A stretch of 24,532 nucleotides of DNA, from contig CAZDTI010000083.1 in assembly GCA_964508085.1 (NCBI GenBank), positions 1 through 24,532 on the forward strand, in the 5' to 3' direction. Positions 8,901 to 23,900 of the stretch are shown piece by piece. The notes under the pieces are model-generated. The model was given only the letters and a program-made list of their open reading frames with translations, made no database searches and was not told the DNA's origin. Origin of the DNA: CALGLS01 sp964508085. GTDB lineage: Bacteria; Bacteroidota; Bacteroidia; Chitinophagales; Saprospiraceae. Each line of letters opens with the position of its first letter. Within the stretch, counting starts at the first letter, position 1. The position numbers were made by a program, and so were the translations under genes.

Positions 8901-11900
8901 ATTCGCTTCAGGAGCTAAGGTTGGATCTTGGTAAATATTTACCTCATAAGGTACAGAATTCACGGTACAGCCATCTGCGACTACAGTCACAGCGTAATCA
9001 CCTTCATTCACGACAGCGTCCAGCGGACTAATTGTTATTTGATTAGAATTCAATCCAACAACGTTCACACCGGATGGCACCGACCAGTTGTAAGTAACAT
9101 TTGAACCGATATAAGTAGGAATGGTTAAAACGATCACTTCGCCTTCACAAGCCGGTCCACTACTGGAAATAATCGGTTGAGCCACTTGGTCAGAAATCCC
9201 CGCAACTTCCACTGCACCATTCGCAGTACAGCCAAATTCATCAGTTACGATTAAGTTGTAAGAACCATTACTCAATTCCGTTACATCAGTTAAAGTCGGA
9301 TCTGCGATGTTACTGACAAAACCGTTTGGTCCCGTCCATTCCCAATTGGAAATCGCACCACTTCCGGTCGTTACATTTGCAAATAAATTCAAATCTTGTG
9401 GAGAACAATCTACAGCTATAACATAACTCTGACTTGGTGTTGTTACCGGAGGTTGATTCACCGTAACCGTCGTCATTGCTGGAGTTACAGAAGAACATCC
9501 TTCTTGTGTCATCACCGTCAATTCATAGGTCGTCGTTCCGTTCAAGCCAAATATCATTGGATTTTGTTCGGTAGAAATCACAGTTGGATCACCTGCGATA
9601 CGCCACTCATAAGTTGCGTTTGGCGAATCACCTGCGAGTAGTTGAACATCCTCCCCTTCACAGATAAATCCATCATTCGTAGCCGTTGCAGTTGGTAGTG
9701 CAATTACTGGCACTTCAATTGGAACTGACATTTCTGTTGGACAACCATCCACCACGACAATTACAGAATATGGCGAAACCGCATTGGTCGAATTCGGAGA
9801 GAAACTAACGTTGTTCCCGCCACTAGATATAACAGAACCCATTCCATTCAACCATTGGTGAAAGACCACGGATCCCGTATATTGCTCTGGCACACTCAAG
9901 TTGATTTGTTCGTTTTCACAAACAGGACCATTGGTTACTACAGAAGGTGTTACTTGCTGAGCTACGATATTATCAACTACAACAGATTGCTGAGCAGTAC
10001 AACCACTAACTGTTGTTACGGTTAAAGTATAGGTACCATTCGCTGCTGTAGATGTATTGTTAATTTCTGGATTCTCTGCTGGAGAATTAAATCCGTTTGG
10101 TCCCGTCCATTCATAACTTGCTACGTTAGCTGCATTTGCCGAGAGATTTAATATCTCCCCTTCACAAAGCGCGCCTCCTGTAGCTGTTGGTGCCAAACTG
10201 GCCGCACTGAAAACGGAAACCGTATAAGGATTCGAAATTAAAGTACAATCGTCGGCAATTACTGTTACGGTATAATCACCTTCATTTGTCGCAGCATCTA
10301 CTGGACTGATGATTACTTGGTTCGTGTTTAATCCACTTACGTTTGTACCGTTTGGAATATTCCAATTGTATTGAACATTCGTCCCTGCGTAAGATGGAAC
10401 TGTCAGTATAATCGTTTCTCCTTCGCAAGCAGGACCACTGCTACTGATCGTTGGTTGTGCCACTTGATTGATGATTCCGGTGACTTCCGTGCTCGATGTT
10501 GCCGTACATCCGTTTTCATCAACGACTGTTAAAGTGTAAGAACCATTGTTCAGTTCAGTTGCGTTTACGATGGTTGGTTGTGCTACGGAAGAAGTGTATC
10601 CGTTTGGTCCCGTCCAAGCGTAAGTTGCAATATTTGCAGAACCCAGCATAGCGTTCGGATAAAGTGATACATCTGTTGGTTCACAATCGACACTCAAAGT
10701 GTAAAGCGCATCCGCTGTAATTGCTGGGGCTGTGAAAACCTCAACCGTTGTATAAGCCGGTGTAGAAATACATCCATTCGCAATTACGGTCAACTCGTAA
10801 GTTGTTGTATTATTAATGTTAAAAATTATCGGATCCTCTGTTGTTGAAATGATAGTCGCGTCTCCTGAAATCCTCCATTCGTAATCAGCCCCTGGTACAA
10901 CATCCGCAAACAATTGTATATTATCGTTTGAACAAATACCACCAGAATTGAAGGCCAGTGCGACTGGAATTTCATTTACATCAACTTCCACAGGAGTAGA
11001 CTCTGCTTCACAACCATTGGCATCAATACATCGTACGAGCCAAATACCTGGGTCATAAGCATCATCTCCTTGCGGAATCATCGTCTGTCCATTGGTTGTA
11101 GTCAAGAATGGGTTGGCCAAAGTTAAAGGCGAATCACCATCCGGACCGATCCATTGGTAACTATCGCAAACTTGTGTAGTAGTTAAAACTAGATCATCTC
11201 CCGCACAAATATCAGTGGTCGCTACCAAGGTCGGTGTTGCTAAAGCATCTGAAATATTATTTACCACAATGCTTTCTGTGATGCTACAACCTAGTGCATT
11301 CGTGACTAAGAGCGTGTACTGACCATTGTTTGCGAGATTCACATCATTCACGATTGGATTCTCTAAGTTAGAACTGAAACCATTTGGTCCAATCCATTCA
11401 TAGGTCAGTGTTCCAATTCCTGTTGCATTTGCAAATAAGGCCAAATCACCTTCATCGCAAATCGCTGAAGTCGTTGCTGTTGGTGCAGCAATGGCATCTT
11501 CATAAACATCTAAATCAAAAGAAGCGGAAGTCACTGTACAACCATCTACCGTTACTTCTACTAGGTAAGCACCTTCGTGCAGATTAGCATCCGCCGGACT
11601 AATGGTAATTGTATTTGTATTGTTACCAATTATGTCTACGGTACTTGGTAGTGTCCATATATAACTGACGCTGGAGCCGGTGTACTGAGGAATGGATAAA
11701 GAAATTATTCCATCTTCACAACTTGAACCTGTTGTACTGATCACAGGCTGTGCGACACTGTTGAGGATATTAACCTCTTGAGTGCCACCTGTAGCAGTAC
11801 AACCGTTTTCATCGGTGATAACTAAAGAATATGTTCCATTGTAATCTTCTGTCGCTGAAGGAATGACGGGGTTTTCTAATGTAGATGTCCAGCCGTTCGG

Positions 11901-14900
11901 GCCAGTCCATGACCAAGTATTGATCGTTCCAGTTCCCGCTACTCCATTGGCCAAAAGGCTCAGATCAGAAGCGGAACAATCTGGATTCACAGTGTATAAC
12001 ACATCAGGAGTTACCGTAGGTGGAGTGAATACTTCAACGGTAGTGAATGCCACTGGGGAAGTACAACCATTCGCAATTACAGTCAACTCGTAAGTTGTTG
12101 TACTTGTGTTGTTATACAAAGTAGGATTGCTTACGGTCGCTACTATAGTTGGATCACCAGCTATGCGCCATTCGTAGTCTGCATTCGCTACTAAATCAGC
12201 GGTTAATTGAATGGATTCGCCTGCGCAAATACCTCCAGGATTAAATGCTTGTGCTACGGGGATTTGATTGATGATAACCGCTACTTCCGCAGAGTTAGCT
12301 TCACAACCATTCGCATCAATACAACGGACCATCCAGATACCTTCGTCGTAAGCTACATCTGTGTTGGGAATGCTCGTTTGTCCATCTGTTGTTGTCAATA
12401 ATGGGTTAGCCAAAGTTGAAGGCGAGTCGCCGTCCGGGCCAATCCATTGGTAAGTATCACAAATCTGAGAAGTACTCAAAACTATATCATCACCAGCACA
12501 AATCGCGGTAGTCGCCGCTAAATCTGGTGCAGCCATAGCATCGGAAATATTATTGATAACTATGCTTTCTGTGATACTACAACCAAGTGCGTTGGTTACG
12601 GTTAAGGTGTATTGGCCGTTATTGAACAAGGATACATTATATAATGTTGGATTTTCTAGGCTGGAAACAAAACCTCCAGGACCATTCCATTCATAAGTCA
12701 AGGTACCTGTTCCACTGGCATTTGCAAAAAGGGCTAATTCGCCTTCGTCACAAATTGCAGTTGTGGTAGCAGTCGGTGCGGCTACTGCATCTTCAATAAT
12801 CGTCAAGTCAAAAATAGCTGAATTTACAACACAGCCATCTACTGTAATTTGTACACTATAATCTCCTTCGTGTAACAATGTATTTGCAGGACTGATGGTG
12901 ATAGCGTTTGTGTTCGTTCCAGTCACATTCACGTTGGAAGGAAGCGTCCAAGTATAATCAACACTTGAACCGGTATATTGTGCGACAGAAAGAGAAACAA
13001 CACCATCTTCACAAGAAGATCCGGTGCTGCTGATAATTGGCTGCGCCACCGCATTTACGATATTCACAATCTGTGTACTTCCTGTAGCTTGACAACCATT
13101 TTCATCAATAACAGTCAAGGTATAAGCACCATTGAAGGTCTCGTTTGCAGATGGAATAGTTGGGTTCTCAATACTTGATGTCCATCCATTTGGGCCAGTC
13201 CAAGACCAACTCGTTATATTTCCTGTTCCCGCTACCCCATTTGCCAAAAGGCTAAGATCAGAAGCAGAACAATCTGGATTTACAGTGTAAGCCAAAGTAG
13301 GCACAACAACTGGTGGCGTATTCACTTCCACTACCGTATAAGCTGGGGCAGAAATACAACCATTATTTATAACTGTTAATTCATAAACTGTTGTAGCATC
13401 AATGTTACTGATCATCGGGTTGTCATCCGTTGCAATGATCGTTACGTCTCCAGAAATACGCCATTCATAAACGGCTCCTGGAACTACTGCTGCGGAAAGC
13501 TGAATATTTTCTCCTTCACAGATGCTTCCACTATTAAAGGCCAATGCAGTTGGAATTTCATTAATTGTTACATCAATAGAAGCTGATTCTATTTCACAAC
13601 CATTGATGTCCAGACACCGAACCATCCAGATTCCGGCATCATAAGCGTCATCTTGTGCAGGAATTGAAGTATTGCTTAGCGTAGTCGTCAATAATGGATT
13701 CACAAGTGTTGCTGGTGCATCTCCATCTGGTCCGATCCATTGGTAAGTATCACAAACTTGAGCGGTACTCAGTACAATGTCATCACCAGCACAGATATCA
13801 GTAGTGGCTTGTAATGTTGGCATTGGCATTTCATCCGCAATGTTATTTACAATGATCGCTTCTGTGATACTACAACCTAGCGCATTGGTAACCGTCAGTA
13901 CATATTGACCGTTGTTGACCATACTCACATTATATAAAGTTGGATTTTCTAAATTAGAAACAAACCCATCTGGTCCTGCCCATTCATAAGTCAAGGTTCC
14001 CGTTCCATTTGCATTAGCGAAAAGCGCCAATTGGCCATCGTCACAAATGTCCGTTGCTGTTGAAGTTGGTACTGCCGTTGCATCTTCATAGACATCTAAT
14101 TCAAAGACATCAGAAGTCAAGACACAACCATCTACCGTTACTTGCACGGAGTATGTCCCTTCATGAAGCACAGCATCAGCAGGACTAATTGTTATTGTAT
14201 TTGTATTGTTACCAATTACGTTTACAGTACTTGGTAGGTTCCATGCATAATCGACAGAAGTACCGCTGTATTGAGCTACACTCAAACTTATTATTCCATC
14301 TTCACAGGTTTGTCCCGTGTTGCTGATGATTGGTTGCGTTACAGTATTTTGTATGTCAATTATAGAAGTAGAACCTGAAGCAGTACAACCGTTTTCGTCA
14401 GTTACAACCAAAGTGTAAGAACCGTTAAAGGAGGCGGTTACATTTGGAATAACAGGATTTTCAATAGCCGAAGTCCAGCCGTTTGGTCCTGTCCAAGCAT
14501 AAGTTACAATGTTACCTGTTCCATTTGTAGCAGTAGCTGCCAACATCAAATCAGAGGCTGCACAATCGGTTGCTAAAATATATGTCGCTGCAGGAACTAC
14601 GGTTGGAGGTGTAAAGACTTCCACAGTGGTATAAGCTGGAGTAGACACACAATTATTATTCGTAACAATCAATTCATAAACAGTTGTAGCTGCAATGTTA
14701 TCAATTGTTGGATTCGAACTTGTCGCAATAATGTCAGTAGCTCCTGCCACACGCCATTCGTAAGTCGCGCCTGGGATTTCATTCAAACTCAATTGGATAG
14801 ATTCCCCAGCACAAATACCTCCGTCATTGAAAGGCAAAGCGACTGGAATTTCGCTGATTATTACTTCCAATTGTTCAGAACTCGCTTCACAGTTATTTGC

Positions 14901-17900
14901 ATCCACACAAATTACTGACCACATCCCCGCGTCATAAGCAACGTCTCCTTGTGGAATGGTAGTCGTCTCTACATTTGTTGTCAATAAAGGATTTGTCAAG
15001 GTAGCCGGAGAGTCTCCGTCTGGACCAATCCATTTGTAGCTGGTACAAATTGCACTCGTTGTCAAAACAATATCTTCTCCGATACATATGTTCGTAGTCG
15101 CCGCTAAAGTTGGAGCGGCTACGTCATTCGTGATAACATTCACATCAATTGCAGAATTGATACTGCAACCCAAAGCATTCGTAACGGTTAGTAAATACTG
15201 ACCATTGTTTTCTATGGCCACATTATACAGTGTTGGATTTTCCAAATTAGAAATAAATCCACCTGGTCCGATCCATTCATAAGAGAGGATTCCTGTTCCT
15301 GTTGCGTTAGCAGCGAGTTGTAATTCGCCACCGTCACAGATTGCGGTTGCCGTTGCTGTCGGTGCTGCTGTTGCATCTTCAAATACATCGAGTGTGAAAA
15401 TTGCGGAGTTGAGCATGCAACCGTCTACGGTTACTTCTACCGTATAATTTCCTTCGTGCAATGTTGCATCGGCAGGACTGATTGTTATTGTATTTGTATT
15501 GTTACCAGTTACGTTCGTTGTACTTGGTAATGTCCAGGCATAAGCTACACTAGAACCAACATACTCTGCAACGGATAAAGTAATGAAGCCATCTTCACAA
15601 CTTGGTCCCGAGCTACTAATGATCGGTTGCGCTACTTGATCCAAGATGACCGTAACTTGTGTTCCGTTCATATCACTACAACCGGTGGCATCTGTAATCA
15701 TCACTTCATAAGTACCGTTATTCGCTTCCGTTGCATTTGGTATTGATGGATTTTCTATGTTTGAAGTAAACCCATTTGGTCCCGTCCAAGCGAAAGTATA
15801 ATTACCCGATCCACCCGTTGGATTTGCAGTTAACTGCAATGCAGATGGTGAACAATCCGGCGCTAAAGTATAAGCACTATTTGGCGTTACAGCCGGATGA
15901 GCTAAGACCGTTACCGTCGTCATCGACGCTGGCGAATCACATCCTTCTCGTTCTGCAATTAAGTAGTAATCACGTGTACCTGCTGTTAAATTATTCAAAA
16001 TAGGAGATTGCTCAAAAGAGAACAAAGTACCTGCTGGTGAACCAACTGGATTTCCATCATACCATTTATAAACTACATTGTCCTGAGGATTAGCTAATAG
16101 TTGCACTGTGTTGCCTTCGCAGACCGGACCACTGTTATCCGCCAATGCCGTAGCAATTGGAGTTATGTCTACCAATGAAGTAATCGACTCAGAGGTACAA
16201 CCATTCGCGTCAGTCACCCGTACGGTCCAGGAGCCAGATTCATACTCTGGATGCCCTGGAGCAAAAGAAGTGTTAGGTAAGGTCGTGGTCATACCTGGTT
16301 GAGCTAGTGTTCCTTGACTATCGTTGTTTCTAAACCATTCGTAAAGAACACCTGTAGTTGTAGTTGACAACTGAATGTCATCTCCATTACAGATTGGTCC
16401 GTTAGTTACAATAGCAGGCACTTCTGCTTCCACTAAAATGTTATCAATGTCCAAGGTAGATGCCCCAGTACAACCACTTACAGAAGTGACTACTAAAGCG
16501 TATTGTCCATTGTACGTTTCATCTATATTATTAATAATAGGATTTTCCAAAGTAGAACTCCAACCGTTTGGCCCCGTCCACAAATAACTCAAATTACCAG
16601 TGCCGGAACTTCCAGCCATTAATTCAATAACACCATTATTACAACTGTCTGGCGTCATCACCATCGGTGTAACTACAAGTGTGTCGAAAATATCAACGGT
16701 ATAAATATCAGAGGTTAAAACACAACCATCTACTGCTACCGTCACTGTATAATCTCCGATGTGAATCGTTGGATCAACAGGCGTAATGGTAATTTGATTG
16801 GTGTTCTCCCCTGTTACGTTTACGTTTGATGGTAAGGTCCACATATAATCAACTTGAGCGCCTGTGTATGGAGGAACTGACAAAGTAATTACGCCACCAG
16901 AACAGTCAGGACCACTACTTGCAATCACTGGCATATTCGTTTGATCGGTGATGCCTTGAACTTCGACAGAAGCAGTTGTGGTACAACCAAATTCGTCAGT
17001 TACAACCAAGGTGTAAGAACCGTTATTGGTAGAATTAGCATTTGAAATCGTAGGATCAGTAACGCTGGAAGTCCAGCCATTTGGTCCCGTCCAAGCATAG
17101 TTATCAATCACTCCAGAACCAGCTATTTCACCAGCTTCTAACATTAGATCTGCAGAAGCACAATCTACGTTTGGTGTGTAGTTGGCTACTGGCGCTAGTG
17201 TTGCTGGTGTGTTTACAGTCACCGTCGTGGTCGCTACTGGATTTGAAATACAATCCCCAGAAATGACGGTCAATTCATAAGTCGTTGTGGCCGTCAAGGC
17301 ATCAAATGTTGGGTTTTGTTCGGTAGAAATAATCGCTGCTGCACCTGAGATTCTCCACTCGTAAGTTGCTCCTGCAATTGGATTGGCAAACAACTGTGCT
17401 GTTTCTTCTGGACAGATACTTCCACCATTTGTTGCGATGGCAAGCGGCAATTCAAATTCTGTAACTTCCATCGGAACCGCTAAGTCTGATGGACAACCAT
17501 CTACGGTTACTTTCACCCGGTATGGCGAAATGGAATTAACAGCAGTTGGTGTCAAACTCACAGAAGAGTTGGTTCCAATCACTGTTCCTGCACCATTCGT
17601 CCATTCGTAGTCGATAGTCGTTCCTGTATAATTTTCTTGTATGAACAATGTTATAATTCCATCTTCACAAGGATCGCCTGCGGAGGTAATCGTTGGCATA
17701 ACTGGGACTTCGTTGATACTATTCACAACTACAGTTGAAGAAGCGGAGCAGCCTGTTACGTTATTAACTTGTAAAGTATAAGTACCATTGTTAGCCGTTG
17801 TTACTGCTGGCAAAGTTGGATTTACCGCTGTGGAACTAAAGCCGTTTGGCCCTGTCCATAAGTAAGTAGAAGCTCCGGTCGCATTTGCGGAAAGCACTAG

Positions 17901-20900
17901 GTCATCTCCAACACAAGTCGGCACCGTAGCGGTCGCTGCTGTAGTTGGGAAATCGAGTACATCCAAATCAAAAGTATCGGATTGTAATATACAACCATCT
18001 ACCATCACCGTTACATAGTACTCGCCTTCGTGAGCGCTGCTAAGCAGTGGATTGATGGTCAATGCATTTGAATTCTGGCCGGTAATATTAGTACTTACCC
18101 CAAATGGAGTAGTCCAGACATAATCAACCGAAGCACCGAAATAAGACGGTACTGATAAGGTCATTGAACCTCCTTCACAATCCGCTCCATTGTTGGCAAT
18201 AACTGGCATCGATTGCGCATCTGAAATCCCAAGTACTTCGACAGAACCCATTGCGGTACAACCGTTGTCATCAGTCACGACTAAGGTGTATGAACCATTG
18301 TTAGATTCAGTAGCATTTGGAATCGTTGGATTTTCTACAGCGGAACTGAATCCGTTTGGTCCAGTCCAGCTATAAGTTGCATTTGTTGCTGAACCTAAGG
18401 TTACGTTTCCAAGAAGAGCTAAATCTGTTGGTGAGCAGTCTGCAGCCAAAGTATAAGTCGAAGTCGGTATAGTTACTGCTGCTTCATTTATTGTGACTGT
18501 AGTCATAGCCGAAGGAGAAACACAGGCATTTTTCTCAACAGTCAAGTAGAAATCATGTGTACCTGTTGATAGACCAGAAACCATTGGGCTTCTTTCCATT
18601 GCAATCAAGTCACCTGCTGGAGAACCAATCGGATCGCCATCATACCAGCGGTAAGTTGCATCGGTCACTTCATTTCCTAACAGTTGTACTACATTTCCTT
18701 CTTCACAGTGCGGGCCATCGTTGTTTGCCACCGCCACTGGAATTTCGCTGATGCTAATTGCTACTGGATTGGAAATGCTCACACATCCATTAACGTCCGT
18801 TACTTGCACTGACCACTCCCCTTCCAGATAAGAAGCATTCGTGTCATTCAGAATTGTGGTGCCTGTTGTTGTTGTCAGACCTGGTAAAGCTAAAGTCCCT
18901 GGAGAATCACCAAGTGGTCCAATCCATTCAAAAGTTACCCCATTCGCAGAAGTTTCCATGACTAAGTCTGACCCTTCACAAATCGAGTTGATCGAAATGG
19001 TAGGCGATTCTGCCGGCGGTAAAATAGTTGTTACATTCACAGACTCTGTAGATTCACAACCACTTACTGAAGTAACTGTCAATATGTATTGTCCATTATT
19101 TGTAACATTAATGTTGTTTATAATTGGATTTTCTAAGTTAGAACTAAAACCATTTGGTCCTGACCATTCATAAGTCAAACCACCGATACCGTTTGCATTT
19201 GCGCTAAGTGATAAATCACCACCAGCACAAGCATCGGGAATGGTCACTGCGATTGCCGAAATAGGCGCAGGATAAATACTCACCTCATAACTCGCAGAAT
19301 TCAGTGTACAGCCATCAACCACAACTTCAACAGAGTAATCACCTTCGTGTACCAAAGAATCTGCCGGACTAATTGTTATTTCATTACTATTTAATCCTGT
19401 AATATCAGCTGTCGTTCCACCCGGAGTTGTCCAGGTATAGGTCACATTTGAACCAACATAAGCGGGAATAGATAAAGTAATAACATCACCATTACAAACG
19501 GAGCCTGTACTACTGATAACAGGCAGTGCCACTTGATCTGAGATATTATTTACGCCTAAACTTGCAGTAGCTGTACAACCGAAGTTATCCGTCACCACTA
19601 CGTTGTAAGTCCCATTATTTGTCGCTGCCGCATTTGGTATCGTTGGATTCGCTAATGTTGAACTAAAGCCATTCGGACCAGTCCATGCATAACTCAAAGC
19701 TGTTCCGCTACCATCCACACCTCCGCCGGTCAGAATTAAATCAGCTGGCGAACAATCTGCATTTAAAGTATAATTTGAAAGCGGAACTACTGTTGGCGGT
19801 GTATTAACCGTCACTGTTGTTGTAGCTACTGGATCTGACAAACAACCATCTGTGATTACCGTTACTTCATAAATTGTAGTGGCATTCAGATTATAAATCA
19901 TTGGATTCTGATCTGTAGAAATGATTGTTGGAGAACCAGCCACTCGCCATTCATAGATAGAACCTGGAACAGAACCCGCAAATAATTGTACATCCGAACC
20001 TTCGCAAATGAAGCCATTATTGGTAGCCGTCGCAGCAGGTAAAGTAGTCACTTCAACAGGCAATGCCTCAGACAATGGCGAGATGCAACCATCTACAGTC
20101 ACCACCAATTGATAAGGAGAAACGGCATTTGCTGCGGTACCTGATAAAGTTATCGTAGCTGCGTTTCCAACTATCGCTCCTACCCCATTTGTCCATTGGT
20201 AAGAAACAGTCGTTCCGGTGTAAACCGTCTGAACAGCTAAAGTGAAATCTGCATCGGCACAGACCGCGCCACTGCTTGTCACTATCGGTGTAGCAGGTGT
20301 AGGTGCAATGCTATTTATCGCTACACTTTCTGTTGTTGAACAACCTGTGGCATTCGTTACCACCAAAGTGTAGGTTCCATTTTCTAACGTTGTCGCTGCA
20401 TTTAACAATGGATTTGCAGCTGATGAAGTGAAACCGTTTGGTCCCGTCCATGCGTAAGTCGCAGCACCTGTAGCGTTGGCAGTCAGTTGTAAATCATCAC
20501 CTTCACAAGTTGGATTTGTAGCGACGATTGCCGTAGTTGGCGTGTCGAAAATATCCAATTCAAAAGTATCTGATTCTAGTATACATCCGTCTACAGAAAT
20601 TGTCACGTAATACTCGCCTTCGTGTATCGCTGTATTCAGTGGGTTTATTGTTATTGCATTTGTAGTCAACCCTGTGATATTCGTTCCAGAAGGTGTTGTC
20701 CAAACATAATCGACGGAAGCGCCGAAGTAAGAAGGTACATTTAAAGTAATGGAACCACCATCACAATCTGCTCCTGTATTCGCAATGATTGGCATTGGTT
20801 GAGTGTCAGAAATACCGAGTACCTCGACAGCACCTTCTGTGGTACAACCGTTGGCATCTGTTACGACAAGGTTATAAGAACCATTGTTAGATTCTGTGGC

Positions 20901-23900
20901 GTTTGGTATTGTTGGGTCTGCTATAGAAGCGGTGTAACCGTTTGGCCCTGTCCAGCTATAAGTCGATACGGCAGACGAACCTACTACAACGTTGGCAAAC
21001 AGTGCTAAATCTGTCGGCGAACAATCAGGAGCCAAAGTATAGGTTGAACTTGGTGTTGTTGTCGCTGCTGCATCAATCGTTACCGTTGTCACGGAAGCTG
21101 GAGAGACACAGGCATTTCTTTCTACAGTTAAGTAGAAATCATGTGTACCCGAAGCAAGATCAGAAACCATTGGGTTCTTTTCCATCGCTATCAAATCACC
21201 TGCTGGCGCACCAAGTGGATCGCCATCGTACCAGCGGTAAGTGGCATCAAGAGCAGCATCGTTTGCTAACAATTGGACTACATTTTCTTGTTGGCAGTGT
21301 GGACCGTCATTGTTGGCAACAGCTACAGGAATTTCATTTATTGCTATTGCAATCGGATTGGAAATACTTACACAACCGTTTGCGTCAGTAACTTGTACTT
21401 GCCAGTCACCTCCTAGATAAGAAGCATTTCCAGTTGTCAAAGTCGTCGTTCCAGTTGTTGTTGTCAATCCTGTGAGTGCTAAGGTTCCTGGAGAATCACC
21501 TAATGGGCCAATCCATTCAAATGTAGCTCCAACTGCAGAAGTTTCCATTACCAAGTTATCTCCATTACAGATAGAGCTGATGGAAATGGTTGGCGTTTCT
21601 GCTGGCGGCAAAATACTGTTTATATTGACAGACTCTGTGGATTGGCAGCCACTTACGGAAGTTACGGTCAAACTGTATTGTCCGTTATTTGTAATATCAA
21701 TGTTATTGATAATTGGGTTTTCTAAGTTAGAACTAAAACCGTTTGGTCCAGCCCAGTTATAAATTAATCCGCCCGTTCCTATTGCATTTGCGCTAAGCGC
21801 TAAATCACCACCTGTACAAGCATCTGGAATGGCCACTGCTATTGCAGAAACTGGAGCAGGGAATACCTCCACGGCGTAGTTTGCAGAATTCAGTGTACAA
21901 CCATCTACAGTTACTTCTAAGGCATAATTACCCTCATGAATCGTAGAATCCGCTGGTGTAATTGTTATTTCATTACTATTTAAACCTGTGATATTTGTCG
22001 TCGTTCCTGCTGGTGTTGTCCAGTTGTAAACTACTGAAGAACCAGTATATGATGGTACTGACAAAATGATAACATCACCATTACAAACCGGACCAGTGCT
22101 GCTAATTACAGGAATCGAAACTTGATCTGATATATTATTAATACCCAAACTCGCAGTTGCAGTACAACCATTTTCGTCGGTTACAACTACAGTATAAGTT
22201 CCGTTATTCGCTTCTACGGCTGTTGGAATCAATGGATTGGCCAAAGTGGAATTGAAACCATTTGGTCCTGACCAGCTATAGCTCAATGCCGTTCCTGAAC
22301 CATTCGCACCATTCGCTGTAAAGCTCAATGCTGTTGGCGAACAATCTGTATTCAAAGTATAATTAGAAACTGGAGCTACGCTTGGAGGCGTGTTCACATC
22401 CACCGTCGTAACTGATACTGGATTGGAAATACAACCATCCGCAATCACTGTCAATTCATAACTTTGATCCGCAAGTAAATTACTAATTACTGGATTCTGA
22501 CTCGTCGAAATAATCGTTGTTGATCCTGAAATTCTCCATTCATAACTAGCTCCTAGTATCGGATTAGCGAATAGTTGAGCATCTTCTCCCGGACAGATAT
22601 TTCCACCATTCGTCGCAACGGCATCTGGTAAATCAGCTTCCACAACTTCCAGTGCTTCGGCCAGTGCAGACGGACATCCGTCGACAGTAACTTCAACACG
22701 ATAGGGTGAAATTGAATTAACATCACCCGGTGTCAAACTGATTGCTGAAGTTGTTCCAATAATTGTTCCTGCACCATTCGTCCATTCATAGGCAACCGTT
22801 GTTCCTGTATAGTTTTCTTGTATAAATAATTCAATCAAACCGTCTTCACATTGTGTACCCGTTGAGGTAATTGTTGGTGTTGTCGGGATCGAATTTATAC
22901 TGTTGACGACTACCGTGGAAGTCGCGTTACAACCCGTTATATTGTTTACTTGCAAAGTATAAGTACCATTGTTAGTAGTTGTAACCGCTGGCAAAGTTGG
23001 GTTCATTGCAGTGGAGCTAAAGCCATTTGGCCCAGTCCACAGATAAGATGTTGCTCCGGTTGCATTTGCAGAAAGGACTAAGTCATCTCCTACACAAGTT
23101 GGCGAAGTAGCCGTTGCTGCTGTTGTCGGAATATCGAAGACATCCAAATCAAAAGTATCTGATTCTAATACACAACCATCTACAGAAATCGTCACGTAAT
23201 ATTCCCCTTCGTGAGTCGCTGTATTCAGAGGGTTTATTGTTATCGTATTTGTATTTAATCCTGAGATATTCGTTGCCGTTCCAGAAGGCGTTGTCCAAAC
23301 ATAATCAACGGAAGCACCGAAGTAGGAAGGAACATTTAAGCTGATGGAGCCACCATCGCAATCCGCACCCGTGTTGGCGATGATTGGCATGGGTTGCGTG
23401 TCAGAAATACCAAGTACTTCAACAGCTCCTTCTGCCGTACAACCATTCGTATCCGTCACCACCAAAGTGTAAGAACCGTTGTTAGATTCGGTTGCATTCG
23501 GTATCGTCGGATTTTCAACAGAAGCCGTGAAACCATTCGGGCCAGTCCAGCTATAAGTTGATATTGCACTTGAACCCAGGGTCACATTCGCAGCCAAAGC
23601 CAAGTCAGAAGGCGAACAATCTGATGCCAAAGTATAAGTCGAACTCGGAGCTGTTGTGGCTGCCGCATCAATGGTTACGGTAGTCATGGAAGCCGGAGAA
23701 ACACAAGCATTTTTCTCTATCGTAAGATAGAAATCATGTGTGCCAGCAGCTAGTCCAGAAACCATTGGACTCTTTTCCATAGCAATCAAATCACCAGCTG
23801 GTGCGCCAAGTGGATCACCATCGTACCAGCGATAAGTTGCATCTGTTTCATGATTTCCGAACAATTGTACTACGTTTCCTTGCTGGCAGTGTGGCCCATC

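Noticed and set aside
10209..15383. Regular repeats considered as a CRISPR array or mobile-element tandem
   Set aside because: The units are long, in frame, coding throughout, and encode Ig-like modules; there are no short repeats with unique spacers, no terminal inverted repeats and no transposase.
20942..21391. 149-codon plus-strand ORF opposite the giant gene
   Set aside because: The translation is His/Gln/Arg/Leu-rich with no domain-like pattern, and the minus-strand frame is clearly the coding one.
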